A stretch of DNA of 64,000 nt from UBA1479 sp963972065 (GCA_963972065.1 CAXAVJ010000008.1:1-64000), one strand, 5' to 3'; shown: positions 16,441 through 25,543, counted from the first letter of the stretch. Made by a program: numbers and translations. The notes: a model not told the origin generated them from the letters alone.

Positions 16441-17634
16441 TCAGATGATCTCGCGCGCCTTGAGGTCGGCGATCTCATCCGCGCCGAGCCCCAGGTCAGC
16501 CAGGATCGCGTCCGTATGCTCGCCCTTTTCCGGCGGGCGGACGACCAACTTTGAATCCGTTCTGCTCATGCGGATCGGCTGCGACATCATCTTGGTCTTA
16601 CCGAAGCACACGGTCTCACAGTCCTCGGCGATGCCCAGATGTTTGACCTGTTCGTCGGCGAACATGCCGGCCATGTCGTAGATCGGCCCCGACGGCACGC
16701 CCGCCTTATTGAAAGCCTCGACCCAGTCGAGGCTGGTCCGGTCCTTGGTCTTTTCGGCGATCAGGGCGTTCAGGTCATGGCGGTTCTTGGACCGTTTCTC
16801 GGGCCCATTGAAGCGCTCGTCCTCGGTCCATTCCGGCGTGCCCAGAACGTCGCAGAGCCGTGCCCAGATGCGCTCCCCAGCGGCCGCGATGTTGATGTGC
16901 CCATCCTTGGTCGGGAACACGCCCGTGGGGATCGAGGTCGGATGGTCGTTGCCGGCCTGGCCGGGGACCTCGTCTTCCATCAGATAGCGCGCCCCCTGGA
17001 AATCGAGCATGAAGGCCATGGCCTGCAGCAGTGATGAGGTAACCCATTGGCCCTCGCCCGATTTCTCGCGCTCGATCAGGGCGATGAACACGCCCATGGC
17101 GCAGAACAGCCCGCCGGTCAGGTCAGCGATGGGAATGCCGACGCGCATGGGGCCGCGGCCCGGCTCACCGGTGATCGACATCAGGCCACCCATGCCCTGG
17201 GCGATCTGATCGAAGCCGGGGCGCTTGGCGTAAGGGCCATCCTGGCCGAAGCCGGAAATGGAGCCCAGGATGATGCGCGGGTTGACGGCCTTGAGGGCCT
17301 CATAACCGATACCGAGTTTTTCCTTCACGTCGGGGCGGAAGTTCTCGATCACCACGTCGGCCCCCTCGACCAGGCGCAGGAACAGCTTGCGGCCTTCCTC
17401 TTCCTTCAGGTTCAGGGTCACGGAACGCTTGTTGCGCTGCAGGTTCTGAAAATCGGCCGTGTGACGCTTGGCGCCCAGGGTGCCGTCGGGCTCGATGCTT
17501 TCGGGCAATTCGACCTTGATCACGTCGGCCCCCCAATCCGCCAATTGACGGACGCAGGTGGGTCCCGAACGGACGCGGGTCAAATCCAGAACCTTGATGT
17601 GGTCGAGCGCGGTCGACGCGGCGGTATGTACCAT
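16441..17634 (-). CDS. CaiB/BaiF-type (family III) CoA transferase
   Basis: A protein of 397 residues. The N-terminal signature VRSGPTCVRQLADWGADVIKVE, the NKRSVTLNL strand, NFRPDVKEKLGIGY and the likely catalytic Asp in PIADLTGG are typical of family III enzymes, which move CoA between carboxylic acids through an Asp-anhydride intermediate. The substrate is not predictable. The start is ATG 17634 with GGAGAGGAA just upstream; a TTG five codons earlier overlaps that ribosome site. It lies downstream of an MFS gene on the same strand (124-bp gap), suggesting uptake and activation of an organic acid. Confidence 0.87.
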   Translation of the reverse strand: MVHTAASTALDHIKVLDLTRVRSGPTCVRQLADWGADVIKVELPESIEPDGTLGAKRHTADFQNLQRNKRSVTLNLKEEEGRKLFLRLVEGADVVIENFRPDVKEKLGIGYEALKAVNPRIILGSISGFGQDGPYAKRPGFDQIAQGMGGLMSITGEPGRGPMRVGIPIADLTGGLFCAMGVFIALIEREKSGEGQWVTSSLLQAMAFMLDFQGARYLMEDEVPGQAGNDHPTSIPTGVFPTKDGHINIAAAGERIWARLCDVLGTPEWTEDERFNGPEKRSKNRHDLNALIAEKTKDRTSLDWVEAFNKAGVPSGPIYDMAGMFADEQVKHLGIAEDCETVCFGKTKMMSQPIRMSRTDSKLVVRPPEKGEHTDAILADLGLGADEIADLKAREII

Positions 17635-17758
17635 GTGTTTCCTCTCCAAAGGCGGCGTGGCCCGGTTCTTTGGCGCCCGGGCCTTGTATACAATTCAGAT
17701 CTGCCGTTATCGGAATTTCCGGGGCTCAGGTCAATCGCCGCGCGGCGCGGTCGCCGCG

Positions 17759-19030
17759 TCAGCCACCCTTGTAGGTTTCCCCGTCGCCATCGTCGCCCGG
17801 CTCCGTATCAAGTCCGCGCGGATCGATGCTGATAACTTCCGGCGACGCACGGGGGACGGCGACAAAATCTTCCTTGTCTTCGGGCAGAACGCCCGCACGG
17901 CGCTGCATGCGGTAGAAGGCAAAGACGGCTGTCAGGAAATGAATGACCGCTGAATAAGCGAAGAAGGCATTGGGGTCCGCCAATTCAACCACCACGGACG
18001 CCAGCATCGGCCCGACAACGGCGCCGATCGCGAACACCAGGATCAGGGTTGAGGCGATTTCGACGAAGTCCTCGGGCTCGGCCTGATCGTTGGCATGGGC
18101 GATGGCGATGGCATAAAGCGCAAAGGTGAATCCCCCATACACAAACGCGAGGGCATACATGGCGATGCGTGAAATTTCGCCGAACATCATAAGTGCCACA
18201 GCGCTGAGCCCGCCACCGACACAGATCACAATGATCACCCAGCGCCGGTCAATCAGGTCGGACCACCGCCCGAGCGGCCATTGGAAAACCGCGCCGCCGA
18301 TGATCAGCAGGCTCATGAACAGGGACAGTTCGGCGATCGACGGCAGGGCGCTTTGCGCGAACAATGGCACGATGGTCCACACCGCGCCGTTGACCAAGCC
18401 CACGGTCAGGCAGGCGACCACACCGACGGGCGAGATGGCGTAGACGCGGGGAATGCGGATACGCACCTGCTGCAGCGGATGGGGCGCCGTGGTCCGCGTC
18501 AGCGCGACGGGCACCAGGGCGACGGAAACCAGTACCGAAGCCACGACGAACAGCTCAAACCCGGCGGGCTCGTAGAGGTTCAGAAGCATCTGCCCGACGG
18601 TTACCGCCCCCAGATTGACGATCTGATAGAAGGACAGGATGCGCCCGCGGTGTTCCTTGCCGGCGCGTTCGTTGATCCAGCTTTCCATGACCATGTAGAG
18701 CCCGCACAGGCAGGCCCCGGTGATGAAGCGCAGCCCCCACCAGGAGATGGGATCAACCCAGACGACGTGCATCAACTGCGCCGCCGAAGCGACCGTGCCG
18801 AACACGGTGAACGACCGGATATGACCGACCCGCGCGACGACGCGGGGGGCAAAGAAGCACGACAGGATATAGCCCAGATAAAAGGACGCCCCCATGACGC
18901 CGATCGCAAAGGGAGAAAAACCCTCGATTCCCGCGCGCACGGGCAACAGCGTGCCCTGAAGCCCGTTGCCGGCCAACAGGATGCCGAAACTGAGGAACAG
19001 GGCGGCGACGGGGATCAGAATAGCGACCAT
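17759..19030 (-). CDS. MFS transporter (YcaD/sugar-type)
   Basis: A protein of 423 residues with about twelve hydrophobic segments, from LIPVAALFLSFGILLAGNGLQGT to SAVIHFLTAVFAF, and a polar C-terminal tail of about 45 residues. GASFYLGYILSCFFAPRVVARVGHIRSF carries MFS motif A in the form usual for the YcaD/YfkF group, and WINERAGKEHRGRILSFYQ is the conserved loop 4-5. Substrate is unknown. It is on the same strand as, and upstream of, the CoA-transferase gene, so the two may work on one compound. Confidence 0.82.
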   Translation of the reverse strand: MVAILIPVAALFLSFGILLAGNGLQGTLLPVRAGIEGFSPFAIGVMGASFYLGYILSCFFAPRVVARVGHIRSFTVFGTVASAAQLMHVVWVDPISWWGLRFITGACLCGLYMVMESWINERAGKEHRGRILSFYQIVNLGAVTVGQMLLNLYEPAGFELFVVASVLVSVALVPVALTRTTAPHPLQQVRIRIPRVYAISPVGVVACLTVGLVNGAVWTIVPLFAQSALPSIAELSLFMSLLIIGGAVFQWPLGRWSDLIDRRWVIIVICVGGGLSAVALMMFGEISRIAMYALAFVYGGFTFALYAIAIAHANDQAEPEDFVEIASTLILVFAIGAVVGPMLASVVVELADPNAFFAYSAVIHFLTAVFAFYRMQRRAGVLPEDKEDFVAVPRASPEVISIDPRGLDTEPGDDGDGETYKGG

Positions 19031-19114
19031 GTCGTCTCTTCCATTTCCTTAGACCCTAAGCGACCCACGCCCCTAGTCAGGCGGCATCCGCATTACGGCC
19101 TTCCAGGGCGGTGG

Positions 19115-19477
19115 TCAGCCGTTGAAGGGGCTGCCGACCCCACCGGCCAATATGATGCCCAGGACGATCATCCCCGTGCCGACCCATTGCGTCACGGAAA
19201 GGTGTTCACCGAACAAGAACACACCGGCAAGCGGCACCAGGATGAAGCCCAGCGCAATGAACGGATAGGCCGTGGACAAGGGCATTGTGCGCAGCAGCGT
19301 TACCCAGATGAATGTCGCAACGCCATAGATCGCAAAAGCGCCGAGCAGCCACTTGTTCAGGAACGACTGGAAAATGCTGTCCAGTCCGGCGCCTGACAGG
19401 GCCGCCTTCTTGAAGCAGATCTGCCCGGCGACAATCATCAGCAGGAAACCGGCGAGCTTGAGATAGGCCATTATCAT
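19115..19477 (-). CDS. Small four-helix membrane transporter (SMR/EamA, ArnE-like)
   Basis: A protein of 120 residues with four hydrophobic helices: MAYLKLAGFLLMIVAGQ, LLGAFAIYGVATFIWVTLLR, PFIALGFILVPLAGVFLFGE and WVGTGMIVLGIILAGG. Size and the conserved GE after helix 3 fit single-domain EamA/SMR proteins such as ArnE/ArnF, which flip lipid-linked sugars. The start overlaps the stop of the upstream GT39-like gene (ATGA), so the two are translationally coupled. This pairing is the main reason for preferring a lipid-sugar flippase role over drug export; that role is inference. Confidence 0.65.
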   Translation of the reverse strand: MIMAYLKLAGFLLMIVAGQICFKKAALSGAGLDSIFQSFLNKWLLGAFAIYGVATFIWVTLLRTMPLSTAYPFIALGFILVPLAGVFLFGEHLSVTQWVGTGMIVLGIILAGGVGSPFNG

Positions 19478-20868
19478 TGTTTCCTTATTCGGCGCAGACA
19501 ATCCACGCCGTGCGCGGCCAAGTGGACGATGACTGTGGCGCCGCTGAGCGCGAACACGGCGATTAGGGGCTCGTTGTAGCGAACCACATTGACGGACACA
19601 AACGCGTAAAGCCCCAACATGAAATAGGGCGGCAGACAAAACACCAGGAACCGGCCCGCACAGCCGCGGCGGGCAAGAACCCAGACACAGGCCGGTAAAA
19701 GGATGAACCCGACCAGGCTGGCGTAATTACCAACCCATTGGCCACGCAGAGCGAGCGACAGCGTGACCGCCAGATGCTTGCCCAGATCACGCCACACGTA
19801 TTCCCTGAGCAAGTAACCGAGCGGATTGTCCTGTGCCCCGGAGGCGGCCCGCACATCGAGGAAAAACTGGCCGCGCCCCATCATGTAGAAGGAGTCCTGA
19901 TGATACCAGGACAGCCGCCGGACCTGCTCTTCGGAAAACAGCGCCGTCGCCAAGCTGTCCCCGAAATCAGGCAGCCAGTAGATCAGGCTGATCGCCCATT
20001 CCCGCCAGGTCATGAGATTGTACGGCAGGCGTTCGATAAGCACCCGCGTTCCATATCCGCCGCTGATGCCGGCAAGATCGAAGCCGACATAGTTCCTGAT
20101 CCACCAGGGCGCCAGGATTGCGGCCGCACCGGCGGCGAAGCACGCAGCGGCAGCGATGGTATCAGTCCACATGCGCCCGCGCCCAACGCGCCACCACACA
20201 ACGATCACCGGCACCATGAAGTAAAGAAGGTATACATAGGACGCCCGTGTGAGCGCCGCGCCGGCAAGCGCCGCGCCGGCCAAGATTGCGTCACGCCGCG
20301 CGGGGATCGGGTCGGACAGGATCCGAGCCAGCATCCAGCTAAACAGTCCGACAAAGAAGAAAGTCGGGGTTTCCGTCAGGATCAGTCCGGCGTAATGGGT
20401 GAAACACTTGGTCGCCAGCACGATCACCAGCGTCAGCCAGGCGATACGTACATCCCCGGTAAGCCGACGCGCGGCCAGGAAGATGAAAAACGCCGTGAAC
20501 GCGGTGAGGGCGGCTTGAACAACGAACAGGGCCGTCAATCCGTTTAGGTCGCAGACGGCACCGTCCTGGGAAACGCATTTCAAGGCCTGCGCGAGGTCCG
20601 CGTCGAAAACCGCCAGCACACCGGCAAACATCGGATAGACCGGGCCGAAGAACGTTCCCAGAATCTCGTTCACCCGCCCCCAGTCCGACACCATGGCATC
20701 GGCCAGCGACGCGGCCATACCGGCGTACTGCATGGCGTCGGCGACCGGGCGGGTATAGGGCGGGACCAGGGTCTGGAACAGAGCGACGATCAGGCAAACG
20801 GCGCATGCAAGAACCGCCTGGGCGCGGTCCTGATGCAACAAGCGGGCATATGCCGAAACGGTTTGCAC
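19474..20868 (-). CDS. Polytopic membrane glycosyltransferase-like protein (GT39/ArnT-like)
   Basis: A protein of 464 residues with about ten hydrophobic helices after a short N-terminus. FFGPVYPMFAGV, YAGLILTETPTFFFVGLFSW and ALTRASYVYLLYFMVPV resemble GT-C fold transferases (ArnT/PMT/Dpm-dependent types), with an acidic residue in the first periplasmic loop region (SDWGRVNE). It would use a lipid-phosphate sugar donor at the outer face of the inner membrane. GTG at 20868 is chosen because AAGGTG lies six bases before it; a GTG at 20877 is the alternative. Upstream sequence in the same frame to 22215 is antisense to the oxygenase and rejected. Confidence 0.6.
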   Translation of the reverse strand: MQTVSAYARLLHQDRAQAVLACAVCLIVALFQTLVPPYTRPVADAMQYAGMAASLADAMVSDWGRVNEILGTFFGPVYPMFAGVLAVFDADLAQALKCVSQDGAVCDLNGLTALFVVQAALTAFTAFFIFLAARRLTGDVRIAWLTLVIVLATKCFTHYAGLILTETPTFFFVGLFSWMLARILSDPIPARRDAILAGAALAGAALTRASYVYLLYFMVPVIVVWWRVGRGRMWTDTIAAAACFAAGAAAILAPWWIRNYVGFDLAGISGGYGTRVLIERLPYNLMTWREWAISLIYWLPDFGDSLATALFSEEQVRRLSWYHQDSFYMMGRGQFFLDVRAASGAQDNPLGYLLREYVWRDLGKHLAVTLSLALRGQWVGNYASLVGFILLPACVWVLARRGCAGRFLVFCLPPYFMLGLYAFVSVNVVRYNEPLIAVFALSGATVIVHLAAHGVDCLRRIRKQ

Positions 20869-20946
20869 GTCGATCACCTTGATTATCTGGGCCTGTCCGG
20901 GACGGCCGATCCGGCCCGCGCGACTTGTATTCACCCGGCAAGAACG

Positions 20947-22095
20947 ATGCAACCGGCCGGCACGCAAGCGAATGTTGTCGAACACCGTTTCTTCGCTATC
21001 ATTGCCGCCGCACGTCGCACAAGGGAGGATATCCACATCAAAGCAGCACCCACCCTGTTCGAGCCCCCTGCCCGCCCGCAATATGCCCCGGGGGATCACA
21101 CCCCCCTGTTCGCCTGCCGCGATTCCGATGGCCGGACCTTCGAATTCTATTCCGCCGTTACCGGCGCGCCGACGGTCCTGCTGTTCACCGGCGGCCAGAA
21201 CCTTGCGGACATGACCTCGGGCGGACTCGACCCGGCGGTGCTCGGCGCCAACGGCGCCCAGGTCGCGACCCTGGTGCCCGGCGACACATCGGCGGCGGCG
21301 GCACAAAAAGAAGCCGCCGGCTGGCCGCACCGGGTGATGGCCGATCCAGGAGCCGAGATCACCAAGGGGTTCGCGGGACTGTCCGGCGTCGCCGCGCCCG
21401 CGGTCTACGTGCTTGACCCCAATCAGCGCCTGATCGGCGTGCGCGGGCTCGGCGGTGGGGCCGCGGGCCTGGACGGCTGGCTGGCCGACATGCTGACCCA
21501 GGCGCGGCACGGCCGCGACCAGGCCGTGGTGCAGCGGGCCGCGCCGGCGCTGCTTGTTCCCCGTGCGCTGGAACCCGAAGACTGCGCCTGGCTGATCGGC
21601 CTGTGGCACAACGGCCCGCGCGACGACGGCACGGTCGCCGTGGGATCGTCGGCCGGCGGCGGCGTGCAGGTGGTGCCGACGACCAAGCGGCGCGAGGACT
21701 ATTACCTGCGCGACAAGGCGCTGGAGCAAAAATTGCTGGACCGGTTGATGCCGCGCCTGGTGCCCGAGGTGTCCAAGGCCTTCCATTTCGAGGGCTATAC
21801 GGTCGAGACCTTCAAGATCGGCTGCTACAAGGCCGAGAAGGCGGGTTTCTTCACCGTTCACCGCGACGACACCAGCCCGGCGACCAAGCACCGCAAATTC
21901 GCGGTGACGCTCAACCTGAACACGGGCGACTACGAAGGCGGCGATTTGCGTTTTCCCGAATACGGGCCGGAACTGTACCGCCCGGAAAAAGGGGCCGCGG
22001 TGGTGTTCTCCTGCTCTCTGCTGCACGAGGTCCTGCCCGTGACCAAGGGCCACCGCTTCGTGTTGTTGACGTTCCTGAACGTGCCCGTCCAATAG
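20947..22095 (+). CDS. Peroxiredoxin-like domain fused to a prolyl-4-hydroxylase-type 2OG-Fe(II) oxygenase
   Basis: About 350 to 382 residues. The N-terminal part has a thioredoxin/AhpC-like pattern (YAPGDHTPLFACRDSDGR, VLLFTGGQN, a VYVLDPNQRLIGV strand), but the peroxidatic Cys is absent: TGGQN stands where PxxxTxxC is expected. The C-terminal part has the iron triad HRD...H (HRDDTSP; SCSLLHEVLPV) and GHRFVLLTF with the likely 2-oxoglutarate-binding Arg. It is probably a hydroxylase with a degenerate redoxin domain. The start is uncertain: ATG 20947 has no good ribosome site, while AAGGGAGG is followed at ideal spacing only by an in-frame ATC at 21037. Confidence 0.7.
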   Translation: MQPAGTQANVVEHRFFAIIAAARRTREDIHIKAAPTLFEPPARPQYAPGDHTPLFACRDSDGRTFEFYSAVTGAPTVLLFTGGQNLADMTSGGLDPAVLGANGAQVATLVPGDTSAAAAQKEAAGWPHRVMADPGAEITKGFAGLSGVAAPAVYVLDPNQRLIGVRGLGGGAAGLDGWLADMLTQARHGRDQAVVQRAAPALLVPRALEPEDCAWLIGLWHNGPRDDGTVAVGSSAGGGVQVVPTTKRREDYYLRDKALEQKLLDRLMPRLVPEVSKAFHFEGYTVETFKIGCYKAEKAGFFTVHRDDTSPATKHRKFAVTLNLNTGDYEGGDLRFPEYGPELYRPEKGAAVVFSCSLLHEVLPVTKGHRFVLLTFLNVPVQ

Positions 22096-22185
22096 TATGA
22101 AGACCCAACAAGCTTCGGTGGGGCCCGCCGGGAGCGGACCTTTTTCCAAGAACTTGTCGGTTATTTTCGGGGGAAAACGGGGAAA

Positions 22186-22262
22186 TGGTGCGCCCGGGAA
22201 GATTCGAACTCCCAACCTCCTGATCCGTAGTCAGACGCTCTATCCAGTTGAGCTACGGGCGC
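22186..22262 (-). tRNA. tRNA-Arg (anticodon ACG)
   Basis: On the minus strand a 77-base cloverleaf starts GCGCCCG and ends with encoded CCA. The anticodon stem TCTGA/TCAGG encloses CTACGGA, giving anticodon ACG (reads CGU, and CGC/CGA after inosine modification). The T arm contains AGTTCGAATCT. Confidence 0.97.
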
Positions 22263-22529
22263 TTGTGACTGGACCCCGAGGGGCCCCCGTCAGGAAGGAG
22301 CCGGACACTACTCCAGCACTTCTCCGTTTGCAAGCGCTAGGAGGCGTCCTGGATTAAAGGTCGTCAAACGCCGAATCTTCGTATTAAAATAGGAACTTGT
22401 GGTGCTCCGGGCCATTGAGTACACTCGCCCGGAAACTGAGGGGTGGGGTATGTTTTCGTACATACCCGCTGGGGATTTAAAAACAACTCCGGTTTGTTAT
22501 CGGAGAAGAACCAAGGGCTCGCGGACGAG

Positions 22530-23708
22530 ATGGGTTTTCCGAAACTGAGAGTTCTTTTGGCGGGGGCCGTGATTTTCACGGGGGCATGTTCATTCGACGA
22601 GGACCTGTGGCCCTCGTTGAGCGCATCCGAACCTTCGGCCAAAACAACGACAGAGACCGCGCAACCGGAAGCGGCGTCGCCGCAGACGGCGAGCGCGCAA
22701 GACGCCGCATCGCAGCAGACGGCCGTTTTGGCCGCCAATCAGCCTGCCCTGGGTTCGACCAAGTTCGTGCCGACCGGCGTAACGCCGGGCGACGTGACCG
22801 GAACCTTCGTCGGCAAGAAGGTCCAGGAACTGCGCGACGAGTTGCAGAAGTTGCAAAGCTCGATCCTGCAACACAACGAACAGCTTCAGTCCGTGCGCTC
22901 GCGCATCGTCGAAAGCTCGCAGCAGTACCACGGCACCATCGCCGCCGTTAAATCGCGTCTGCAGGTCGGCACGACCCGCGGCAACCCGGTTCTCGTGCAG
23001 CAGTTCAACACGGCGCAGCAGGACCTGAACCGCCTTAGCCAGGACATCGGCGAAATGAACAAGCTGTCCACCGGCGTGGCCAGCGATTCCACCCTGGCAT
23101 CGTTCCTGACGGAAAGCGTGCGCGCCGCCTTCAAGGTGTCCGGCGCCGTCGACGAGGACCACCGCCAGCTTGCCATTCTCGAGGACGAGGTCGACCAGAC
23201 CGTCGTCCTGATCGACCGCCTGCACCGCGAAGTGACCGAAGACGTGCGCCGTCAGTCGACCTGGATCGGGGCAGAACAGCGCAATCTGGTGCAGATTTCG
23301 GCCGGCATCCGCCAGGGCGAATCGCTCGGCTCGTCGCTGCTTGACGCCGCCGTCACCGGCCGCGGCCCAAGCGCCAATCAGGTCGCCGCCCCTGCCGATA
23401 CGTCGGGCCGCCGCCCCCTGGTGGTGATCCGCTTCGACCGGCCGAACGTGCCCTATCAACAAGCCCTGTACACGGCCGTCAGCCGCGCCCTTGAAACCCA
23501 TCCGGCCGCGGTGTTCGATCTGGTCGCGGTGGCGCCCTCGGCCGGTGGCGCCGCGCGCGTCGCGATCAACACGAACAAGGCCAAGCGCCACGCCGAAGAC
23601 GTCAAGCGTTCGCTGGTGGAAATGGGCCTGCCGCCGACGCGGGTGGCGGTGTCCGCCAAGACCCTGGCGGCCGCCAAGACAAACGAAGTTCACTTGTACG
23701 TTCGTTAA
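22530..23708 (+). CDS. Coiled-coil lipoprotein of unknown function
   Basis: A protein of 392 residues. The N-terminus is a lipoprotein signal with lipobox FTGAC (lipidated Cys20). A disordered A/Q/T-rich stretch (about 30-80) follows, then long heptad-type helices (KKVQELRDELQKLQSSILQHNEQLQSVRSRI is part of them) to about residue 260. The C-terminal domain begins PLVVIRFDRPNVPYQQALY and ends KTNEVHLYVR; its alternating strands and helices recall an OmpA-like or SPOR-like fold, but no peptidoglycan-binding motif is clear. It is probably anchored in the outer membrane, facing the periplasm. A terminator follows. Confidence 0.65.
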   Translation: MGFPKLRVLLAGAVIFTGACSFDEDLWPSLSASEPSAKTTTETAQPEAASPQTASAQDAASQQTAVLAANQPALGSTKFVPTGVTPGDVTGTFVGKKVQELRDELQKLQSSILQHNEQLQSVRSRIVESSQQYHGTIAAVKSRLQVGTTRGNPVLVQQFNTAQQDLNRLSQDIGEMNKLSTGVASDSTLASFLTESVRAAFKVSGAVDEDHRQLAILEDEVDQTVVLIDRLHREVTEDVRRQSTWIGAEQRNLVQISAGIRQGESLGSSLLDAAVTGRGPSANQVAAPADTSGRRPLVVIRFDRPNVPYQQALYTAVSRALETHPAAVFDLVAVAPSAGGAARVAINTNKAKRHAEDVKRSLVEMGLPPTRVAVSAKTLAAAKTNEVHLYVR

Positions 23709-23735
23709 ACCACGACATTCACTGCAAATCCGGAT

Positions 23736-23764
23736 AACCGGCGTCAGCGTGGGCGCCGGTTTTT
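23736..23764 (+). terminator. Terminator after the coiled-coil lipoprotein gene
   Basis: AACCGGCG (23736-23743) and CGCCGGTT (23754-23761) pair perfectly across a 10-base loop and run into TTTT. Confidence 0.8.
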
Positions 23765-23836
23765 CCGTTTCTGGGGCCCCGTTTTCCGAAACCTCCACCC
23801 TTGGGATATATGGGCGGCCCCGTTAATATTCCCGCC

Positions 23837-24376
23837 ATGACACCTTCCTCGCCGCCGGAACGCCCCCCTGAACGCATCGTCACCTGGGCCGAAGTCCACG
23901 CGGATTCGCGCGCCCTTGCCGGCCGCCTGCTGAGCACACCGCCCCCCGGCCGCTGGGCGGCCCCCTGGAAGGGCATCGTCGCGATCACCCGGGGCGGCAT
24001 GGTGCCGGCCGCCGTCCTGGCCCGCGAAATGGGCATCCGCCTGATCGATACCCTGGCCATCGCCAGCTATGACGTGAAATCCCAGGGCCGTGTCCAGATG
24101 CTCAAGGCGCCGGAAGCCGCCGCCGCCGACAAAGGGGCCGGCTGGTTGCTGGTCGACGATCTGGTCGATACGGGGGCAACGGCGCGGGCGGCGCGGGACC
24201 TGTTGCCGGACGCCCTGTTCGTCACGCTGTACGCCAAGCCCGCCGCCCGCGACCTGCCGGATATCTTCATCCACGAGGTGGCGCAGGACACTTGGGTGCA
24301 TTTTCCCTGGGATACGGAAGATCGGGACGGGACATTTGCCTATGCCCCACCGCTGGCCGGCCGGGAAACGCCGTAA
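23837..24376 (+). CDS. gpt: Xanthine(-guanine) phosphoribosyltransferase
   Basis: A protein of 179 residues. GIVAITRGGMVPAAVLAREMGIRLIDTLAIASYD and the PRPP-binding loop WLLVDDLVDTGATARAAR are those of Gpt-type purine salvage enzymes, and the C-terminal WVHFPWD is the family purine-site motif. It converts xanthine or guanine plus PRPP to the nucleotide. ATG at 23837 is chosen; 12 further upstream codons are open but non-homologous. It converges with a small gene on the minus strand. Confidence 0.88.
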   Translation: MTPSSPPERPPERIVTWAEVHADSRALAGRLLSTPPPGRWAAPWKGIVAITRGGMVPAAVLAREMGIRLIDTLAIASYDVKSQGRVQMLKAPEAAAADKGAGWLLVDDLVDTGATARAARDLLPDALFVTLYAKPAARDLPDIFIHEVAQDTWVHFPWDTEDRDGTFAYAPPLAGRETP

Positions 24377-24383
24377 GGCGGCC

Positions 24384-24587
24384 TTAGGCCTTGGGCTTGA
24401 CGCCCTCGACGTGCTCCGCCAATTGCTTTTCCAGTTCGACCAGATCGGACGGCAGATTCGCCCCCGTGGCCCGCAACTGGTTGAGAAGCTCCAGAAGCCG
24501 CAGGTGAACCTCGTGCAGGTCCTCCGGCTGTTCTTCCATTTCGGTGAGCGCCATGCTGATGGCGGTAAGCAGTTCCTGGCTGTCCAT
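24384..24587 (-). CDS. Small helical protein of unknown function
   Basis: A protein of 67 residues, acidic and almost wholly helical (MDSQELLTAISMALTEME, then HEVHLRLLELLNQLR and LVELEKQLAEHVEG). It has no signal, Cys or metal motif. Codon use is like the neighbours and it ends eight bases from gpt, tail to tail, which supports a real gene. I do not recognise a family. Confidence 0.5.
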   Translation of the reverse strand: MDSQELLTAISMALTEMEEQPEDLHEVHLRLLELLNQLRATGANLPSDLVELEKQLAEHVEGVKPKA

Positions 24588-24710
24588 GGCCGTAGTCTAG
24601 CACTCCTAGGGCCCGCCGCCTATTGACCTGGGTCAAATGCGCCGTGTTCGGCGGACTTGCGAGGGCCAGGGACCCGGCTTAGGCTTCTCGCCAAGAGGAG
24701 ACACCAAAAA

Positions 24711-25532
24711 ATGACCGACCCCAGCCAAACCTACGAGCTGTACGCCATCAAGTACGGCACCCACGACCCCCGCCCACAATCACAGAATTTCATGCAGCCG
24801 CCCGACCCCCATGATGCGCCCTATCCCATCGATTATTTCGTCTGGGTCTGTAAGTCCGCGAACCACACCGTGGTCATCGACACGGGATTCAACGAAAAAT
24901 CCGGCTGTGGACGCGGGCGCACCATGTTCCGCTGCCCGGTGGAAAGCCTGAATCTGGTCGGCGTCAACCCGGCCGAGGTCACGGATGTCGTCGTCACCCA
25001 CATGCACTACGACCACGGCGGCAACTTCGACAAGTTCCCCAAGGCGACGTTCCACATTCAGGACCTGGAAATGTCCTATATCACCGGGCGCTACATGCGC
25101 TATCCGGTGCTGCGCAATTCCTTCGACCCGGACGACGTGTGTCAGCTGGTGCGTGAGCTTTACCAGGACCGGGTCGAATTCCATAATGGCGACGAGGAAC
25201 TGTTTCCCGGCCTGACCCTACATCATGTCGGCGGCCATACTCAGGGCATGATGTTCGTGCGCGCCTGGACCGAACGGGGTTGGGTCGTGCTGGCGTCCGA
25301 CGCCATGCATCTGTTCGCCAACTGGCGGCACAAAAACCCGTTCCCCACGGTCCTGCACATCGGCGACATGCTGGAAGGCCACCGCAAGGTCGCCCGCCTG
25401 GCCGACAGCCCGGACCACGTGGTACCGGGCCACGACCCCCTGGTGATGGAAATGTATCCGCCCCCCTCGGACGACCTTGCCGGCATCGTCGTGCGGGTCG
25501 ATGTCGCGCCGTCGAAGCCGACACCGGCGTGA
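24711..25532 (+). CDS. Metallo-beta-lactamase-fold lactonase, AHL-lactonase-like (copy 1)
   Basis: A protein of 273 residues. The dinuclear zinc motif is THMHYDHGG (His97, His99, Asp101, His102), with further ligands in HHVGGHTQGM and the Asp of LASDAMH, and a distal His in VVPGHDP. N-terminal YAIKYG and the overall order match the AttM/AhlD-type N-acyl homoserine lactonases. It may open lactone rings of signals or of other substrates. AGAGGAG precedes the ATG. A close second copy starts 11 bases after its stop. The exact substrate is unproven. Confidence 0.8.
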   Translation: MTDPSQTYELYAIKYGTHDPRPQSQNFMQPPDPHDAPYPIDYFVWVCKSANHTVVIDTGFNEKSGCGRGRTMFRCPVESLNLVGVNPAEVTDVVVTHMHYDHGGNFDKFPKATFHIQDLEMSYITGRYMRYPVLRNSFDPDDVCQLVRELYQDRVEFHNGDEELFPGLTLHHVGGHTQGMMFVRAWTERGWVVLASDAMHLFANWRHKNPFPTVLHIGDMLEGHRKVARLADSPDHVVPGHDPLVMEMYPPPSDDLAGIVVRVDVAPSKPTPA

Positions 25533-25543
25533 TCGGGCCGGTC

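Noticed and set aside
19478..22215. 913-codon minus-strand frame as one giant protein
   Set aside because: Only the part below 20868 looks like a membrane transferase; the rest is antisense to the 2OG-oxygenase gene, which has good motifs.
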